The translations under genes and the position numbers were made by a program. Of a stretch of DNA of 13,674 nucleotides, positions 6,339 through 13,674 are shown piece by piece; within the stretch, counting starts at the first letter, position 1, and the number at the start of each line of letters is the position of its first letter. Source of the stretch: an uncultured Prevotellaceae bacterium. GTDB lineage: Bacteria; Bacteroidota; Bacteroidia; Bacteroidales; Bacteroidaceae. The stretch lies in the NCBI GenBank assembly GCA_937877625.1, contig CALFJG010000070.1, positions 1-13,674 on the forward strand. Reading direction: 5' to 3'. Under the pieces are notes generated by a model that saw nothing but the letters and a program-made list of their open reading frames with translations, did not search any database and had not been told where the DNA came from.

Positions 6339-6370
6339 TTGGCACTTGTAGCCAAAGTTGCGTAAATTTG
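6339..6370 (+). promoter_or_regulatory. Candidate promoter of xth
   Basis: TAAATTTG at 6363-6370 is a perfect TAnnTTTG -7 box. TTG at 6339-6341 (within ccttgg) lies 21 bases upstream, close to the usual -33/-7 spacing in Bacteroidetes. It would give an mRNA leader of roughly 50 bases before the ATG at 6425. Confidence 0.55.
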
Positions 6371-6424
6371 CCGCTTAGTAAGTACAGAAGCCTCCAAGCA
6401 CGCCACCTACATCGCACAAATACT

Positions 6425-7183
6425 ATGAAATTTATCTCTTGGAACGTCAATGGCTTGCGTGCCTGCGTGAATAAGGGTTTTGAAGCCGCTTTCCTACAGC
6501 TCGATGCCGACATCTTTTGCCTACAAGAAACGAAGATGCAATTAGGCCAGCTCAACCTTGAATTTCCCAACTACCAGTCGTATTGGAACTATGCCGAGAA
6601 GAAAGGCTATAGCGGCACGGCAATCTTTACACGTCGCGCGCCGCTCAACGTGTCGTATGGCATAGGCCAAGACGTGCACGACCACGAGGGACGCGTCATC
6701 ACCTTGGAGTTTCCCGAGTTCTTTTTTGTCACGGTCTATACGCCAAACAGCCAAGATGGGTTGCGCCGCTTGGAATATCGTATGGCGTGGGAGGACGCAT
6801 TCCGTATATATTTAATGACGTTGGATGCAAAGAAACCCGTGGTGGCTTGCGGCGATATGAACGTGGCACACGAGGAGATAGACCTCAAAAACCCGAAGAC
6901 CAACCGCCGCAACGCAGGGTTCACCGATGAAGAGCGTGGTAAGTTTAGCGAACTCCTGTCAGCGGGCTTTACCGATACGTTCCGCCACTTCTACCCTACC
7001 CTCGCGGGCGTATATTCTTGGTGGTCGTATCGTTTCCAAGCACGTCAGAAAAACGCCGGATGGCGTATTGACTATTTTGTATGCAGCAACCGCCTGATAC
7101 CAGCTCTCACCGGCGCAGCCATACACACCGACATCCTCGGCTCTGACCACTGCCCGGTGGAACTTTCGCTTCACATTGACTGA
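6425..7183 (+). CDS. xth: Exodeoxyribonuclease III (AP endonuclease)
   Basis: This 252-residue cytosolic enzyme of the ExoIII/APE1 family cuts DNA at abasic sites and degrades duplex DNA from 3' ends in base-excision repair. All conserved blocks are present: ISWNVNGLRA with metal/phosphate-contacting N7, LQETKMQ with metal ligand E35, GYSGTAIF (61-68), VYTPNSQ with Y105, CGDMNVAHEEIDL with D144 and N146, GWRIDYF (212-218) with D216, and LGSDHCPV with catalytic D241-H242. Length is normal. I start at the ATG at 6425, since the protein begins with the usual MKFISWNVNGLRA and an upstream in-frame extension to 6368 would overlap the promoter box and add non-family residues. sppA follows 26 bases downstream with no clear terminator between, so the two could share a transcript. 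Confidence 0.96.
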   Translation: MKFISWNVNGLRACVNKGFEAAFLQLDADIFCLQETKMQLGQLNLEFPNYQSYWNYAEKKGYSGTAIFTRRAPLNVSYGIGQDVHDHEGRVITLEFPEFFFVTVYTPNSQDGLRRLEYRMAWEDAFRIYLMTLDAKKPVVACGDMNVAHEEIDLKNPKTNRRNAGFTDEERGKFSELLSAGFTDTFRHFYPTLAGVYSWWSYRFQARQKNAGWRIDYFVCSNRLIPALTGAAIHTDILGSDHCPVELSLHID

Positions 7184-7209
7184 CCCTTTTTAATCACTTT
7201 TTTACTACT

Positions 7210-8973
7210 ATGCGACAATTCTTCAAATACGTCTTAGCCACAATGACCGGCCTTGTGGTGATGGGGTTCTTCGCTTTGTTTTTGTTCTTCGCCATGCTCG
7301 GCTCCATTAGCACTGCTAAGTCTGCGAGAGTAGTGGAGAAACACTCCATATTAAAGATAGAACTCACGGGCACTCTCTCGGAGCGTATCGAGGAGAACCC
7401 CTTAGCCGAGGTGTTTGGCATAGACCAGCTTCAGCAACAAGGGCTCAACACTCTTCTCTCTGCACTCAACAAAGCAGCCACCGACAATAACATTGACGGC
7501 ATCTACCTCGAAGGCGGCACACTCGCTGCCGACTACGCCTCGGCTCAAGAATTGCGTAAAGCAATCGTTGATTTCAAGAAGAGTAAGAAGTTCGTCATTG
7601 CCTACGGCGAGCAGTTCTCACAACTCGCATACTACATTGCCACCGCCGCCGACACCGTATTGCTAAACCCCAGCGGCATGGTTGACCTCCACGGCATAGC
7701 CTCCGAACCTATCTTTTATAAGGAATTGCTCGACAAGGTCGGTGTAAAGATGCAGGTGTTCCGCGTGGGTACTTATAAGAGTGCTGTAGAGCCTTTTATT
7801 GCCACGGAGATGAGTCCCGCCAATAGGGAGCAGATTACTTCATTCTGCACCGATATATGGTCGTTTATCGGCCAGGACATCGCCGCAGCGCGTAAGATTG
7901 ACACGACGAGGCTCAACCAAATCATCAACGACTATGTACTCCTTGCGGATGCCAAAGACTTGGTAGAAAACCACCTGGTGGATGGGCTGCTGTATGCCGA
8001 CCAATTACGCGACCGCTTGCGCGCGCTCACCACACACGACAAAGTGGTATTCGCTTCACCGTCCGACCTGCTTTCGGACACCGACGAACTATCGGCACGC
8101 TCCTCGGCGCACATTGCCATCTACTACGCCGAGGGCGAGATTGTTGACCAGCGAACAACAAGCGGCTTTTCCAACACCTCCGAAATTGTGGGAAGCGACG
8201 TGGTGAAAGACCTCGACGAATTAGCAAACGACGACAATGTAAAGGCTGTTGTGTTGCGTGTCAACTCACCCGGTGGCAGTGCCTATGCCAGCGAACAAAT
8301 GTGGCGCGCCGTTCAGGTGCTCCGAGAAAAAAAACCCGTCGTGGTATCTATGGGTGGTTTAGCGGCCAGCGGAGGCTACTACCTCTCGTGCGGTGCAGAC
8401 TATATCATATCCGAACCCACCACGCTTACGGGTAGCATCGGCATCTTCGGTCTTATTCCCGACGTGAGCGGTTTACTCACCGAAAAGATAGGGCTTCACT
8501 TCGACGTGGTGAAGACACACGAGGCGAGCGATATGGGGGCTATGAGGCGTGGCTTCAATGCCGGCGAGAGTGCTGCATTGCAAGCCTACGTGGAACGTGG
8601 TTATGGTCTCTTCCTCAGCCGCGTGGCAGAAGGACGTAAGAAGTCCACACAGCAAATCGACAGCATCGCGCAAGGACGTGTGTGGACAGGGCACCAAGCA
8701 CTCAGCATAGGACTTGTTGATAAACTCGGCACACTGGCTGATGCTGTGGCAGAGGCCACACGTAGAGCAAAAATGGAAAATCTCGCCACCGTGGGCTATC
8801 CCGCTGCTAAGTCGTGGATAGAAAAACTCGCTAACGTGTCTGAAAACAGCTTCCTTGAGAACCAGTTGCGTGCCGCATTGGGCATCTATTATCGTCCGCT
8901 CCGATTTGCCTATAGCATAGAAGGACGTGATATGCTTCAAGCACGCCTACCTTTTGAACCTAATGTAAGGTAA
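7210..8973 (+). CDS. sppA: Signal peptide peptidase SppA, 67K type
   Basis: This 587-residue inner-membrane serine protease degrades signal peptides left in the membrane after protein export, and belongs to peptidase family S49. One N-terminal membrane anchor (about residues 8-30) precedes two tandem S49 domains, the long form also found in E. coli. The first half carries the general-base lysine in VGTYKSAVEPF (K190), matching K209 of the E. coli enzyme. The second half carries the nucleophile in GGLAASGGYYLSCGADYI (S387), matching S409. Other conserved stretches are LRVNSPGGSAYASEQMWRAV (349-368) and TLTGSIGIFG (405-414). Both catalytic residues are present, so it should be active. It is followed by lpxK after a 78-base gap; that order recurs in Bacteroidales as far as I know. 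Confidence 0.96.
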   Translation: MRQFFKYVLATMTGLVVMGFFALFLFFAMLGSISTAKSARVVEKHSILKIELTGTLSERIEENPLAEVFGIDQLQQQGLNTLLSALNKAATDNNIDGIYLEGGTLAADYASAQELRKAIVDFKKSKKFVIAYGEQFSQLAYYIATAADTVLLNPSGMVDLHGIASEPIFYKELLDKVGVKMQVFRVGTYKSAVEPFIATEMSPANREQITSFCTDIWSFIGQDIAAARKIDTTRLNQIINDYVLLADAKDLVENHLVDGLLYADQLRDRLRALTTHDKVVFASPSDLLSDTDELSARSSAHIAIYYAEGEIVDQRTTSGFSNTSEIVGSDVVKDLDELANDDNVKAVVLRVNSPGGSAYASEQMWRAVQVLREKKPVVVSMGGLAASGGYYLSCGADYIISEPTTLTGSIGIFGLIPDVSGLLTEKIGLHFDVVKTHEASDMGAMRRGFNAGESAALQAYVERGYGLFLSRVAEGRKKSTQQIDSIAQGRVWTGHQALSIGLVDKLGTLADAVAEATRRAKMENLATVGYPAAKSWIEKLANVSENSFLENQLRAALGIYYRPLRFAYSIEGRDMLQARLPFEPNVR

Positions 8974-9051
8974 TCGTGGTTTTGCTGTTAGCAAGGAAAA
9001 AAGACAACGCCGTGGCGCAGTGTCCTTAATGGTTTATAACGTATATTGTTT

Positions 9052-10086
9052 ATGGCTGGTTTCTCTATCATATTTCGCCCTTTCGCTTGGATATATAGTA
9101 GCGTGATGAGTTTTCGCAACTGGCTCTTCGATGTAGGTCTGTTGCGCGAGCATCATTTCAATGTGCCAGTAGCTACGATAGGCAACTTAGCCGTGGGCGG
9201 CACGGGCAAAACGCCCCACACCGAATATCTCTACAACCTTCTTAAGACACGCGGCAAGGTGGGTATCCTCAGTCGTGGATACGGGCGCGACACCAAAGGC
9301 TTCCGATGGGTTCACCCCACAAGCAACGTTCAGGAGTGTGGCGACGAGCCGTGCCAGATAAAACGCAAATTCCCTGCCGCCGTCGTGGCGGTGGACGAAA
9401 ACCGCTGCGAGGGAATACGCCTGATGCTCAAAGAGGAGAAACTCACCGCTATACTGCTCGATGATGCCTATCAGCATCGTTACGTAAAACCCGACCTCAA
9501 CATCCTCCTCACCGACTACCACCATCTCTTCAGCGAAGACCACGTGATGCCCGAGGGACACCTGCGCGAGTCAAAGTCAAGCCGACGACGTGCCGACATT
9601 GTTATCGTGACAAAATGCCCCGCCGACCTTAAGCCGATAGACTTCACACTCCTCTCAAAACGCATCAAACCCTTTGCCTCGCAACACCTCTTCTTTACCA
9701 CACAGCAATACAGCACGCCCTATCCGCTCTTCGGCGAAGACCGCCCGTTTGAGGGAAAGAAAATCCTGGCCGTCACAGGCATCAGCAACCCTAACACACT
9801 GATTGATTACCTAAAACGCTTCGGAGAAGTCACACCCCTACGTTTCCCCGACCACAACACCTATAGCGATGAGGACATTCAGAAGATAAACGCGGCTTTC
9901 AGCGGACACGACACGATAATCACCACAGAAAAAGATGCTACGCGCCTTGTCACACTACGCGACAAACTCACCACCGAGATGCGCCAAGCACTGTTCATTC
10001 AACCCGTAGCCATCAGTTTCCTCCGTAACGAAGCCGACAAATTCCGGCGCATCTGCGAGGAAAGGCTCTTTCCCATTAACCAATAA
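9052..10086 (+). CDS. lpxK: Tetraacyldisaccharide 4'-kinase LpxK (lipid A synthesis)
   Basis: This 344-residue peripheral inner-membrane kinase transfers phosphate from ATP to the 4' position of the lipid A disaccharide precursor, giving lipid IVA. The N-terminal hydrophobic/amphipathic helix (about 4-20) is the usual membrane anchor. The P-loop lies in ATIGNLAVGGTGKTP (41-55). Further family motifs are LSRGYGR (73-79), the catalytic-loop LLDDAYQHR (135-143, usually DDGxQHR; here Ala-Tyr replaces the Gly position), HVMPEGHLRES (164-174) and TTEKDATRL (291-299). I choose the ATG at 9052 because the in-frame TTG at 9046 adds only two residues. Its presence confirms a Gram-negative outer membrane. 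Probably co-transcribed with sppA. Confidence 0.95.
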   Translation: MAGFSIIFRPFAWIYSSVMSFRNWLFDVGLLREHHFNVPVATIGNLAVGGTGKTPHTEYLYNLLKTRGKVGILSRGYGRDTKGFRWVHPTSNVQECGDEPCQIKRKFPAAVVAVDENRCEGIRLMLKEEKLTAILLDDAYQHRYVKPDLNILLTDYHHLFSEDHVMPEGHLRESKSSRRRADIVIVTKCPADLKPIDFTLLSKRIKPFASQHLFFTTQQYSTPYPLFGEDRPFEGKKILAVTGISNPNTLIDYLKRFGEVTPLRFPDHNTYSDEDIQKINAAFSGHDTIITTEKDATRLVTLRDKLTTEMRQALFIQPVAISFLRNEADKFRRICEERLFPINQ

Positions 10087-10093
10087 CCACACC

Positions 10094-10117
10094 GCTTCGC
10101 CCCGGGCTGTGCGAAGC
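10094..10117 (+). terminator. Hairpin between lpxK and the thioredoxin-like gene
   Basis: gcttcgc (10094-10100) and gcgaagc (10111-10117) pair perfectly around a 10-base loop, eight bases after the lpxK stop codon. The T tract after it is weak (acaccttgttt), so it may be a partial terminator or an RNA-stabilising stem. Confidence 0.4.
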
Positions 10118-10170
10118 ACACACCTTGTTTGATAAGCCCAGGTCATTCATTCCTAAAAAACAAAAAAGCT

Positions 10171-10710
10171 ATGACACCCAAGAAGCTCCTCCTTCTCTTT
10201 GTGCTCTCACTATCAATAGGCACAAGTTGCGCCGGCACACCGAAAGACGTACCCGCCGCACCCATACAACAAGAACAAACCGAAGCCACGGAACCCGTAC
10301 TCAAAACCATACCTAAAACCGTAGCACCAAAAGACGTGTTTGCTACTATCGTTGCTCAATATAAAGGCAGCGTGGTATTTTTCGACTTCTGGGCCACGTG
10401 GTGTCCGCCGTGCCGTCAGGCTATGAAAATGGTGGACGACATCAAGCCCTCCCTCGCCGCCAAAGGCTGTAAGTTTGTATATCTCACCGGTGAAACATCT
10501 CCACAAGCCGACTTCGACACGATGTATAAAACCATTGAGGGCGACCACTTCTATCTGACAAATGAACAATTCAAAGGTCTGTGCGACCAGTTTGGCGTGC
10601 AAGGCATTCCGTTTTATATCCTGGTGGATAAGCAAGGCAATATACTCTACCAACACACCGGCTACCCCGGCAACGACGAAGTACAGTCGCAGATAGAAGC
10701 CGCACTTTAA
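10171..10710 (+). CDS. Thioredoxin-fold lipoprotein (TlpA/ResA-like)
   Basis: This 179-residue exported protein probably acts as a periplasmic thiol-disulfide reductant or isomerase. MTPKK followed by a hydrophobic stretch and GTSC suggests a lipoprotein signal with lipidated Cys20. Residues 21-50 are a Pro/Thr/Glu-rich linker. The thioredoxin domain spans about 52-179: strand VVFFDFWATW, active site WCPPC (C78 and C81), and the cis-proline in VQGIPFYILVDKQG (P147). The CPPC form is common in TlpA/ResA-type reductases. The ATG at 10171 is preferred over an in-frame TTG at 10129, because it opens a proper signal peptide and follows an A-rich leader. It is the last gene before the restriction-modification locus. 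Substrate is unknown; cytochrome c maturation or general cysteine reduction are the usual options. Confidence 0.85.
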   Translation: MTPKKLLLLFVLSLSIGTSCAGTPKDVPAAPIQQEQTEATEPVLKTIPKTVAPKDVFATIVAQYKGSVVFFDFWATWCPPCRQAMKMVDDIKPSLAAKGCKFVYLTGETSPQADFDTMYKTIEGDHFYLTNEQFKGLCDQFGVQGIPFYILVDKQGNILYQHTGYPGNDEVQSQIEAAL

Positions 10711-10734
10711 CGTCAGCTCCCGCTCGGCTGCCGG

Positions 10735-10812
10735 GGCTATACAAGTTTCCGCAATACATATATCGCCCATAAAGCCTACAAGCCCCATTAAGAACTTGCG
10801 GAATTTGTAGCC
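10735..10812. repeat. Long imperfect inverted repeat at the edge of the restriction-modification locus
   Basis: The left arm (10735-10754, ggctatacaagtttccgcaa) pairs with the right arm (10796-10812, ttgcggaatttgtagcc), including an uninterrupted 8-bp core ttccgcaa/ttgcggaa and a matching ggcta/tagcc base. A rival stem ggggct (10733-10738) / agcccc (10781-10786) shares the left arm. It follows the stop codon of the thioredoxin-like gene by 24 bases and lies 59 bases before the nuclease gene. It may be a bidirectional terminator or a recombination or regulatory site. Confidence 0.45.
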
Positions 10813-10871
10813 ACGAAAAGGCATAATAACCAATTATCGTAAAGTAACAGGTGTGAAATAGACATAGCACT

Positions 10872-11690
10872 ATGGAATTTGTAGAAAAAGCCATACGCGG
10901 CATTGTTCGCAGTGCCGTTGAGAGTTATGCTTCAGGCTTCAGCGACCGCCATATAAGAGAAAAGGACGATGAAGACGGCACTATAAATATGAAGATACAC
11001 AACGTTTTCATCGCCGCCCTTGGCCCCGAAATCCAATACTATTCCGCCCTTTGCCGTAGCCTTGACAGTTCACTTGGCAATATACTGGAAAAAATGGCAA
11101 TCAACATTGCTCGGCTTAACTATACCGTGACGCAACACGTTGAGGGCGTGATTTACCGCTAGCAGACGGAATATATTGCCGAAATTCTGGAGCAGTACAA
11201 GAACACCCGCAACAAAGACGACCACCGAACGCCGAGCCTTGCCGACTATAAAGGCATTACACAACGCAAGGGAACGCAAATAACCAAACGTCACGAGAGC
11301 GACTACTACCTCGTGGACGAGGAAAACAATATGCACTACCTTATTGAGCTGAAAATCGGTGGCGACCTCGACAACAAGAAAGCCCGCAGCGAAAAGGAAG
11401 CCTTACTGGAGCAATACTGTATTCTGACAAACAAACTGGGCAACGAGGACAACGTTAAAATACTTTTCGCTACAGCATATAATCGCTATGGCGAGGGACA
11501 GCCATGGACGCAAGGCCGCGTGCGGCAGTTCTTTGCAGAGGAAGAACTTTGCATTAGCCGCGACTTTTGGAACTTGGTATGCAAAAGCGAGCGAGGCTAT
11601 GAAATCGTCATTGACGAATACACCAAGAACGCCCACCTTATCAACGAAGCCCTTGACAAGATAAAGAACGTTTATCTGCTCGACGCTTAA
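10872..11690 (+). pseudogene. TdeIII-type type II restriction endonuclease, interrupted by an amber codon
   Basis: A 273-codon frame is broken only by TAG at 11160-11162, after residue 96; the same frame then runs open to TAA at 11688-11690. The upstream part contains FIAALGPEIQYYSALCRSLD (residues 48-67) followed by SSLGNILEKMAINIA, which I recognise as the N-terminal pattern of the TdeIII nuclease family. The downstream part carries a PD-(D/E)xK-type core, YLIELK with E159 and K161 preceded by D144 or D149. Thus the stop falls before all catalytic residues. The stop sits in cgc-TAG-CAG, so a single C-to-T change of a glutamine codon (CAG) is the simplest cause. The methyltransferase starts two bases after the final stop. 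Unless the amber is suppressed or an error, no active nuclease is made. Specificity is unknown; the family's namesake cuts GGNCC. Confidence 0.75.
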
Positions 11691-11692
11691 AT

Positions 11693-13660
11693 ATGAACAA
11701 TACGGATTGGAGGAAATGTGTCTTATTAGGGGACAGCAAGGAATACATAAAACGTATCCCCGACAAATCTATTGACTTCATTTTAACTGACCCACCGTAT
11801 AATATAGGTAAACACTCAACGGGAAACATTCCATTGCCTGGGCGTTCGGCAATGAATAACGACGTGGCAGATTGGGACTGGGTGGACTTTAGCCCCGAAG
11901 AATGGGCGGATGAATTTATTCGCATACTGAAACCGACGGGCAACCTTTTTATTTTTACCTCCTACAACCAAATAGGCCGTTGGTACGACTGCTTGGATGC
12001 AAAGTTTGACGCTTCAAACTTTATGATTTGGCACAAGACTAACCCTGCACCAAAGATTTTCAAAGCGGGTTTTCTCAATAGTTGCGAAATGATTTTCACT
12101 TGCTGGAACAAGAAGCACACTTGGAACTTCTTTTCGCAAGCGGAAATGCACAACTTCCTTGAAAGTCCCATTTGTATGCGCCCCGAACGTTTGGCTTCTC
12201 CAAAACATCCAGCGCAAAAACCCTTAAAAATTCTTGAGAAGTTAATTACAATTGCTTCTAATCCGAACGATATAGTATTTGACCCTTTTATGGGGGTAGG
12301 TTCAACAGGCGTTGCTGCTCTTAATTTAGGACGTCGTTATATAGGCATAGATATAAGTCCCATTTATTACGAAGCAGCAAAGAACCGCGTTAACGCTGCA
12401 ATGAACAATTTATTCAGCAATGCGGCATACGAGCCAACTGCAACATACGACACCACACGTTTTCTATTTGACATTTCTGTATTAACAAGCCTGCAAACGA
12501 AACAAGCCGTATGTAAACATCAGACCCGGCTTAATCCTATTTTGAAGTGGGCCGGCGGGAAAGAGAAAGAATTGAAATATATTCTTCCCAATGCTCCACA
12601 AACTTTCCGAAACTATTATGAGCCTTTTGTTGGTGGAGGGTCTGTGTTTACAGCATTGAAAGCCGAAAGGTATTACATAAATGACCTTTCGGACGAATTG
12701 ATTTCCCTCTACCGCAAGATACAAGGTAAAGAGCAGCCTTTCTTTGAATATGCTTTCGCAATAGACAAGGCATGGGGCAACGCCAAGACGTTCTTTGTAC
12801 AACACAAGGAACTGACGGAAACATATCTCGCCTACAAGCGCGGCGATAAAGACAGAACGGACTTGCAGTCTTACGTCTGTGACTTCTGCAAGAGCCACGC
12901 TGAAGAAATAAGGGGGATGCTCGGTACGCTTGAACCGCTACACTCAAAAGTTCTGTTGGACGAAATTGGAAAAAATCTTTTCCGAAAGTTGTCCCGTTTG
13001 CGCGAACTGGAACGGCAAAAGCACGAACTTCCCGACGCAGACATACGCGACAACGTGGAAACGGCGATAAAAAGCGCGCTTTATATGTATTTCCGTTATC
13101 TCTACAACGATAAGCAGTTGAAGCAGGATAACCCCGCCTACGCAAGCGCGCTTTTCCTCTTTATACGCAACTATGCTTATAGCGGAATGTTCCGCTACAA
13201 CGACAAGGGCGAGTTTAACGTTCCCTATGGCGGTATTGCGTATAATAGCAAGAGTATGGAGAAGAAACTGCGCTACTATCAGAGCGTCTGCCTGCTTTCA
13301 CATATGGAGAAAGCCATTATTGAGAATCTCGATTTTGAAGTTTTTCTGCGTAAACATCAGCCTACAGCGGATGACTTTGTTTTCCTCGACCCTCCTTATG
13401 ACAGCGAGTTTTCTACCTACGCGCAGAATGAATTTACCCGTGCCGACCAGCAACGACTCGCAGACTTCATCATAAATAAATGCCCTGCTAAGTGGATGCT
13501 CGTTATCAAGAACACGGACTTTATCTATGGTCTCTATAACAAGAAAGGCATCAATATCAGGACTTTCGACAAAGAATATCTTGTTAGTTTTATGAATAGG
13601 AACAACAAGAAAGCTGGCCTAAGGGTCAAATATACTCCTAAAAACGTTGTAATGAATTGA
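11693..13660 (+). CDS. Fused double DNA methyltransferase (beta-class + D12/Dam-type), modification enzyme
   Basis: This 655-residue protein joins two complete S-adenosylmethionine-dependent DNA amino-methyltransferases. The first (about 1-240) has catalytic DPPY (33-36) ahead of KHPAQKP (171-177) and the cofactor loop FDPFMGVGSTG (196-206), the IV-before-I order of the beta class, as in CcrM/HinfI-type enzymes. After a linker (about 240-278), the second (about 279-650) has KWAGGK (285-290), cofactor loop YYEPFVGGGSVF (308-319), INDLSDELI (329-337) and catalytic DPPY (566-569) near the end, the alpha-class D12 (Dam-like) order for N6-adenine. Both catalytic motifs look intact. Two domains would suit modification of both strands of an asymmetric site, as in fused enzymes such as M.FokI. 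It follows the nuclease frame by two bases, so translation may have been coupled. Domain calls are firm; target bases and recognition sequence are unknown. Confidence 0.93.
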   Translation: MNNTDWRKCVLLGDSKEYIKRIPDKSIDFILTDPPYNIGKHSTGNIPLPGRSAMNNDVADWDWVDFSPEEWADEFIRILKPTGNLFIFTSYNQIGRWYDCLDAKFDASNFMIWHKTNPAPKIFKAGFLNSCEMIFTCWNKKHTWNFFSQAEMHNFLESPICMRPERLASPKHPAQKPLKILEKLITIASNPNDIVFDPFMGVGSTGVAALNLGRRYIGIDISPIYYEAAKNRVNAAMNNLFSNAAYEPTATYDTTRFLFDISVLTSLQTKQAVCKHQTRLNPILKWAGGKEKELKYILPNAPQTFRNYYEPFVGGGSVFTALKAERYYINDLSDELISLYRKIQGKEQPFFEYAFAIDKAWGNAKTFFVQHKELTETYLAYKRGDKDRTDLQSYVCDFCKSHAEEIRGMLGTLEPLHSKVLLDEIGKNLFRKLSRLRELERQKHELPDADIRDNVETAIKSALYMYFRYLYNDKQLKQDNPAYASALFLFIRNYAYSGMFRYNDKGEFNVPYGGIAYNSKSMEKKLRYYQSVCLLSHMEKAIIENLDFEVFLRKHQPTADDFVFLDPPYDSEFSTYAQNEFTRADQQRLADFIINKCPAKWMLVIKNTDFIYGLYNKKGINIRTFDKEYLVSFMNRNNKKAGLRVKYTPKNVVMN

Positions 13661-13666
13661 AATACT

Positions 13667-13674
13667 TAACTTTG
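13667..13674 (+). promoter_or_regulatory. Candidate -7 promoter box at the window end
   Basis: TAACTTTG is a perfect TAnnTTTG just after the methyltransferase stop codon. TTG at 13647-13649 could be its -33 box, though the 17-base gap is slightly short. It would serve a + strand gene beyond the window. Confidence 0.4.

Noticed and set aside
5182..6365. Several + strand open frames opposite the DUF1573 gene, up to 176 codons
   Set aside because: The - strand frame has a signal peptide and repeated DUF1573 motifs; the others look like non-coding translation.
8473..8940. 155-codon - strand open frame inside sppA
   Set aside because: It is a shadow of a strongly conserved coding region with both SppA catalytic residues on the + strand.
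10213..10833. Long - strand open frame of 206 codons antisense to the thioredoxin-like gene
   Set aside because: The + strand frame encodes a recognisable WCPPC thioredoxin fold; the antisense product shows no family features and runs past both ends of the real gene.
11160..11162. Host-wide reassignment of TAG to glutamine
   Set aside because: Only one example exists here, another gene ends normally in TAG, and cellular Bacteroidetes are not known for this code; a mutation is simpler.
10872..11690. Two separate adjacent genes instead of one broken one
   Set aside because: Both parts share the same frame with no stop other than the one TAG, and together they give one family-length nuclease.
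12482..13145. Overlapping - strand open frames of 138 and 165 codons within the methyltransferase gene
   Set aside because: They are Cys/Arg-rich shadows without family features, opposite a continuous two-domain methyltransferase.

Overview
The window looks like a chromosomal piece of a Gram-negative member of the Bacteroidetes, most likely order Bacteroidales (Prevotella- or Porphyromonas-like). The reasons are lipid A synthesis (lpxK), a 67K-type sppA directly followed by lpxK, a DUF1573 protein, lipoprotein-type signal peptides, and several matches to the Bacteroidetes -7 promoter box TAnnTTTG instead of sigma70-type boxes. The genus is inference.

Layout. Bases 1-143 are the 3' end of an unidentified gene, closed by a terminator-like hairpin. 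Bases 223-2895 hold a compact three-gene unit on the + strand: a TerB-fold cytosolic protein, a four-helix membrane protein with coiled coils on both ends, and a lipoprotein with a cysteine-rich stalk and a von Willebrand factor A (VWA)-like domain. I do not know this combination as a named system; it is the best candidate here for an undescribed envelope-stress or defence module. Bases 2896-3682 have no gene but hold a terminator, a striking 86-bp element (three 21-bp-period repeats between perfect 20-bp inverted repeats), a degenerate GC-rich block and short palindromes. A tRNA-Ser(UGA) on the - strand follows.

Bases 3846-6281 (- strand) encode a sodium:amino-acid symporter of the AGCS family and, directly upstream, a secreted DUF1573 protein. 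A divergent promoter region separates these from a + strand housekeeping run: exodeoxyribonuclease III (xth), signal peptide peptidase (sppA), lipid A 4'-kinase (lpxK) and a thioredoxin-fold lipoprotein of TlpA/ResA type.

From 10872 to 13660 lies a restriction-modification locus. The nuclease gene (TdeIII-type, by my reading) carries an in-frame amber codon after residue 96, before its catalytic motif. The methyltransferase, two bases downstream, is intact and is an unusual fusion of a beta-class and an alpha-class (D12/Dam-type) amino-methyltransferase in one 655-residue chain. If the amber is real, the locus protects or marks DNA but no longer cuts it. A perfect TAnnTTTG box ends the window.
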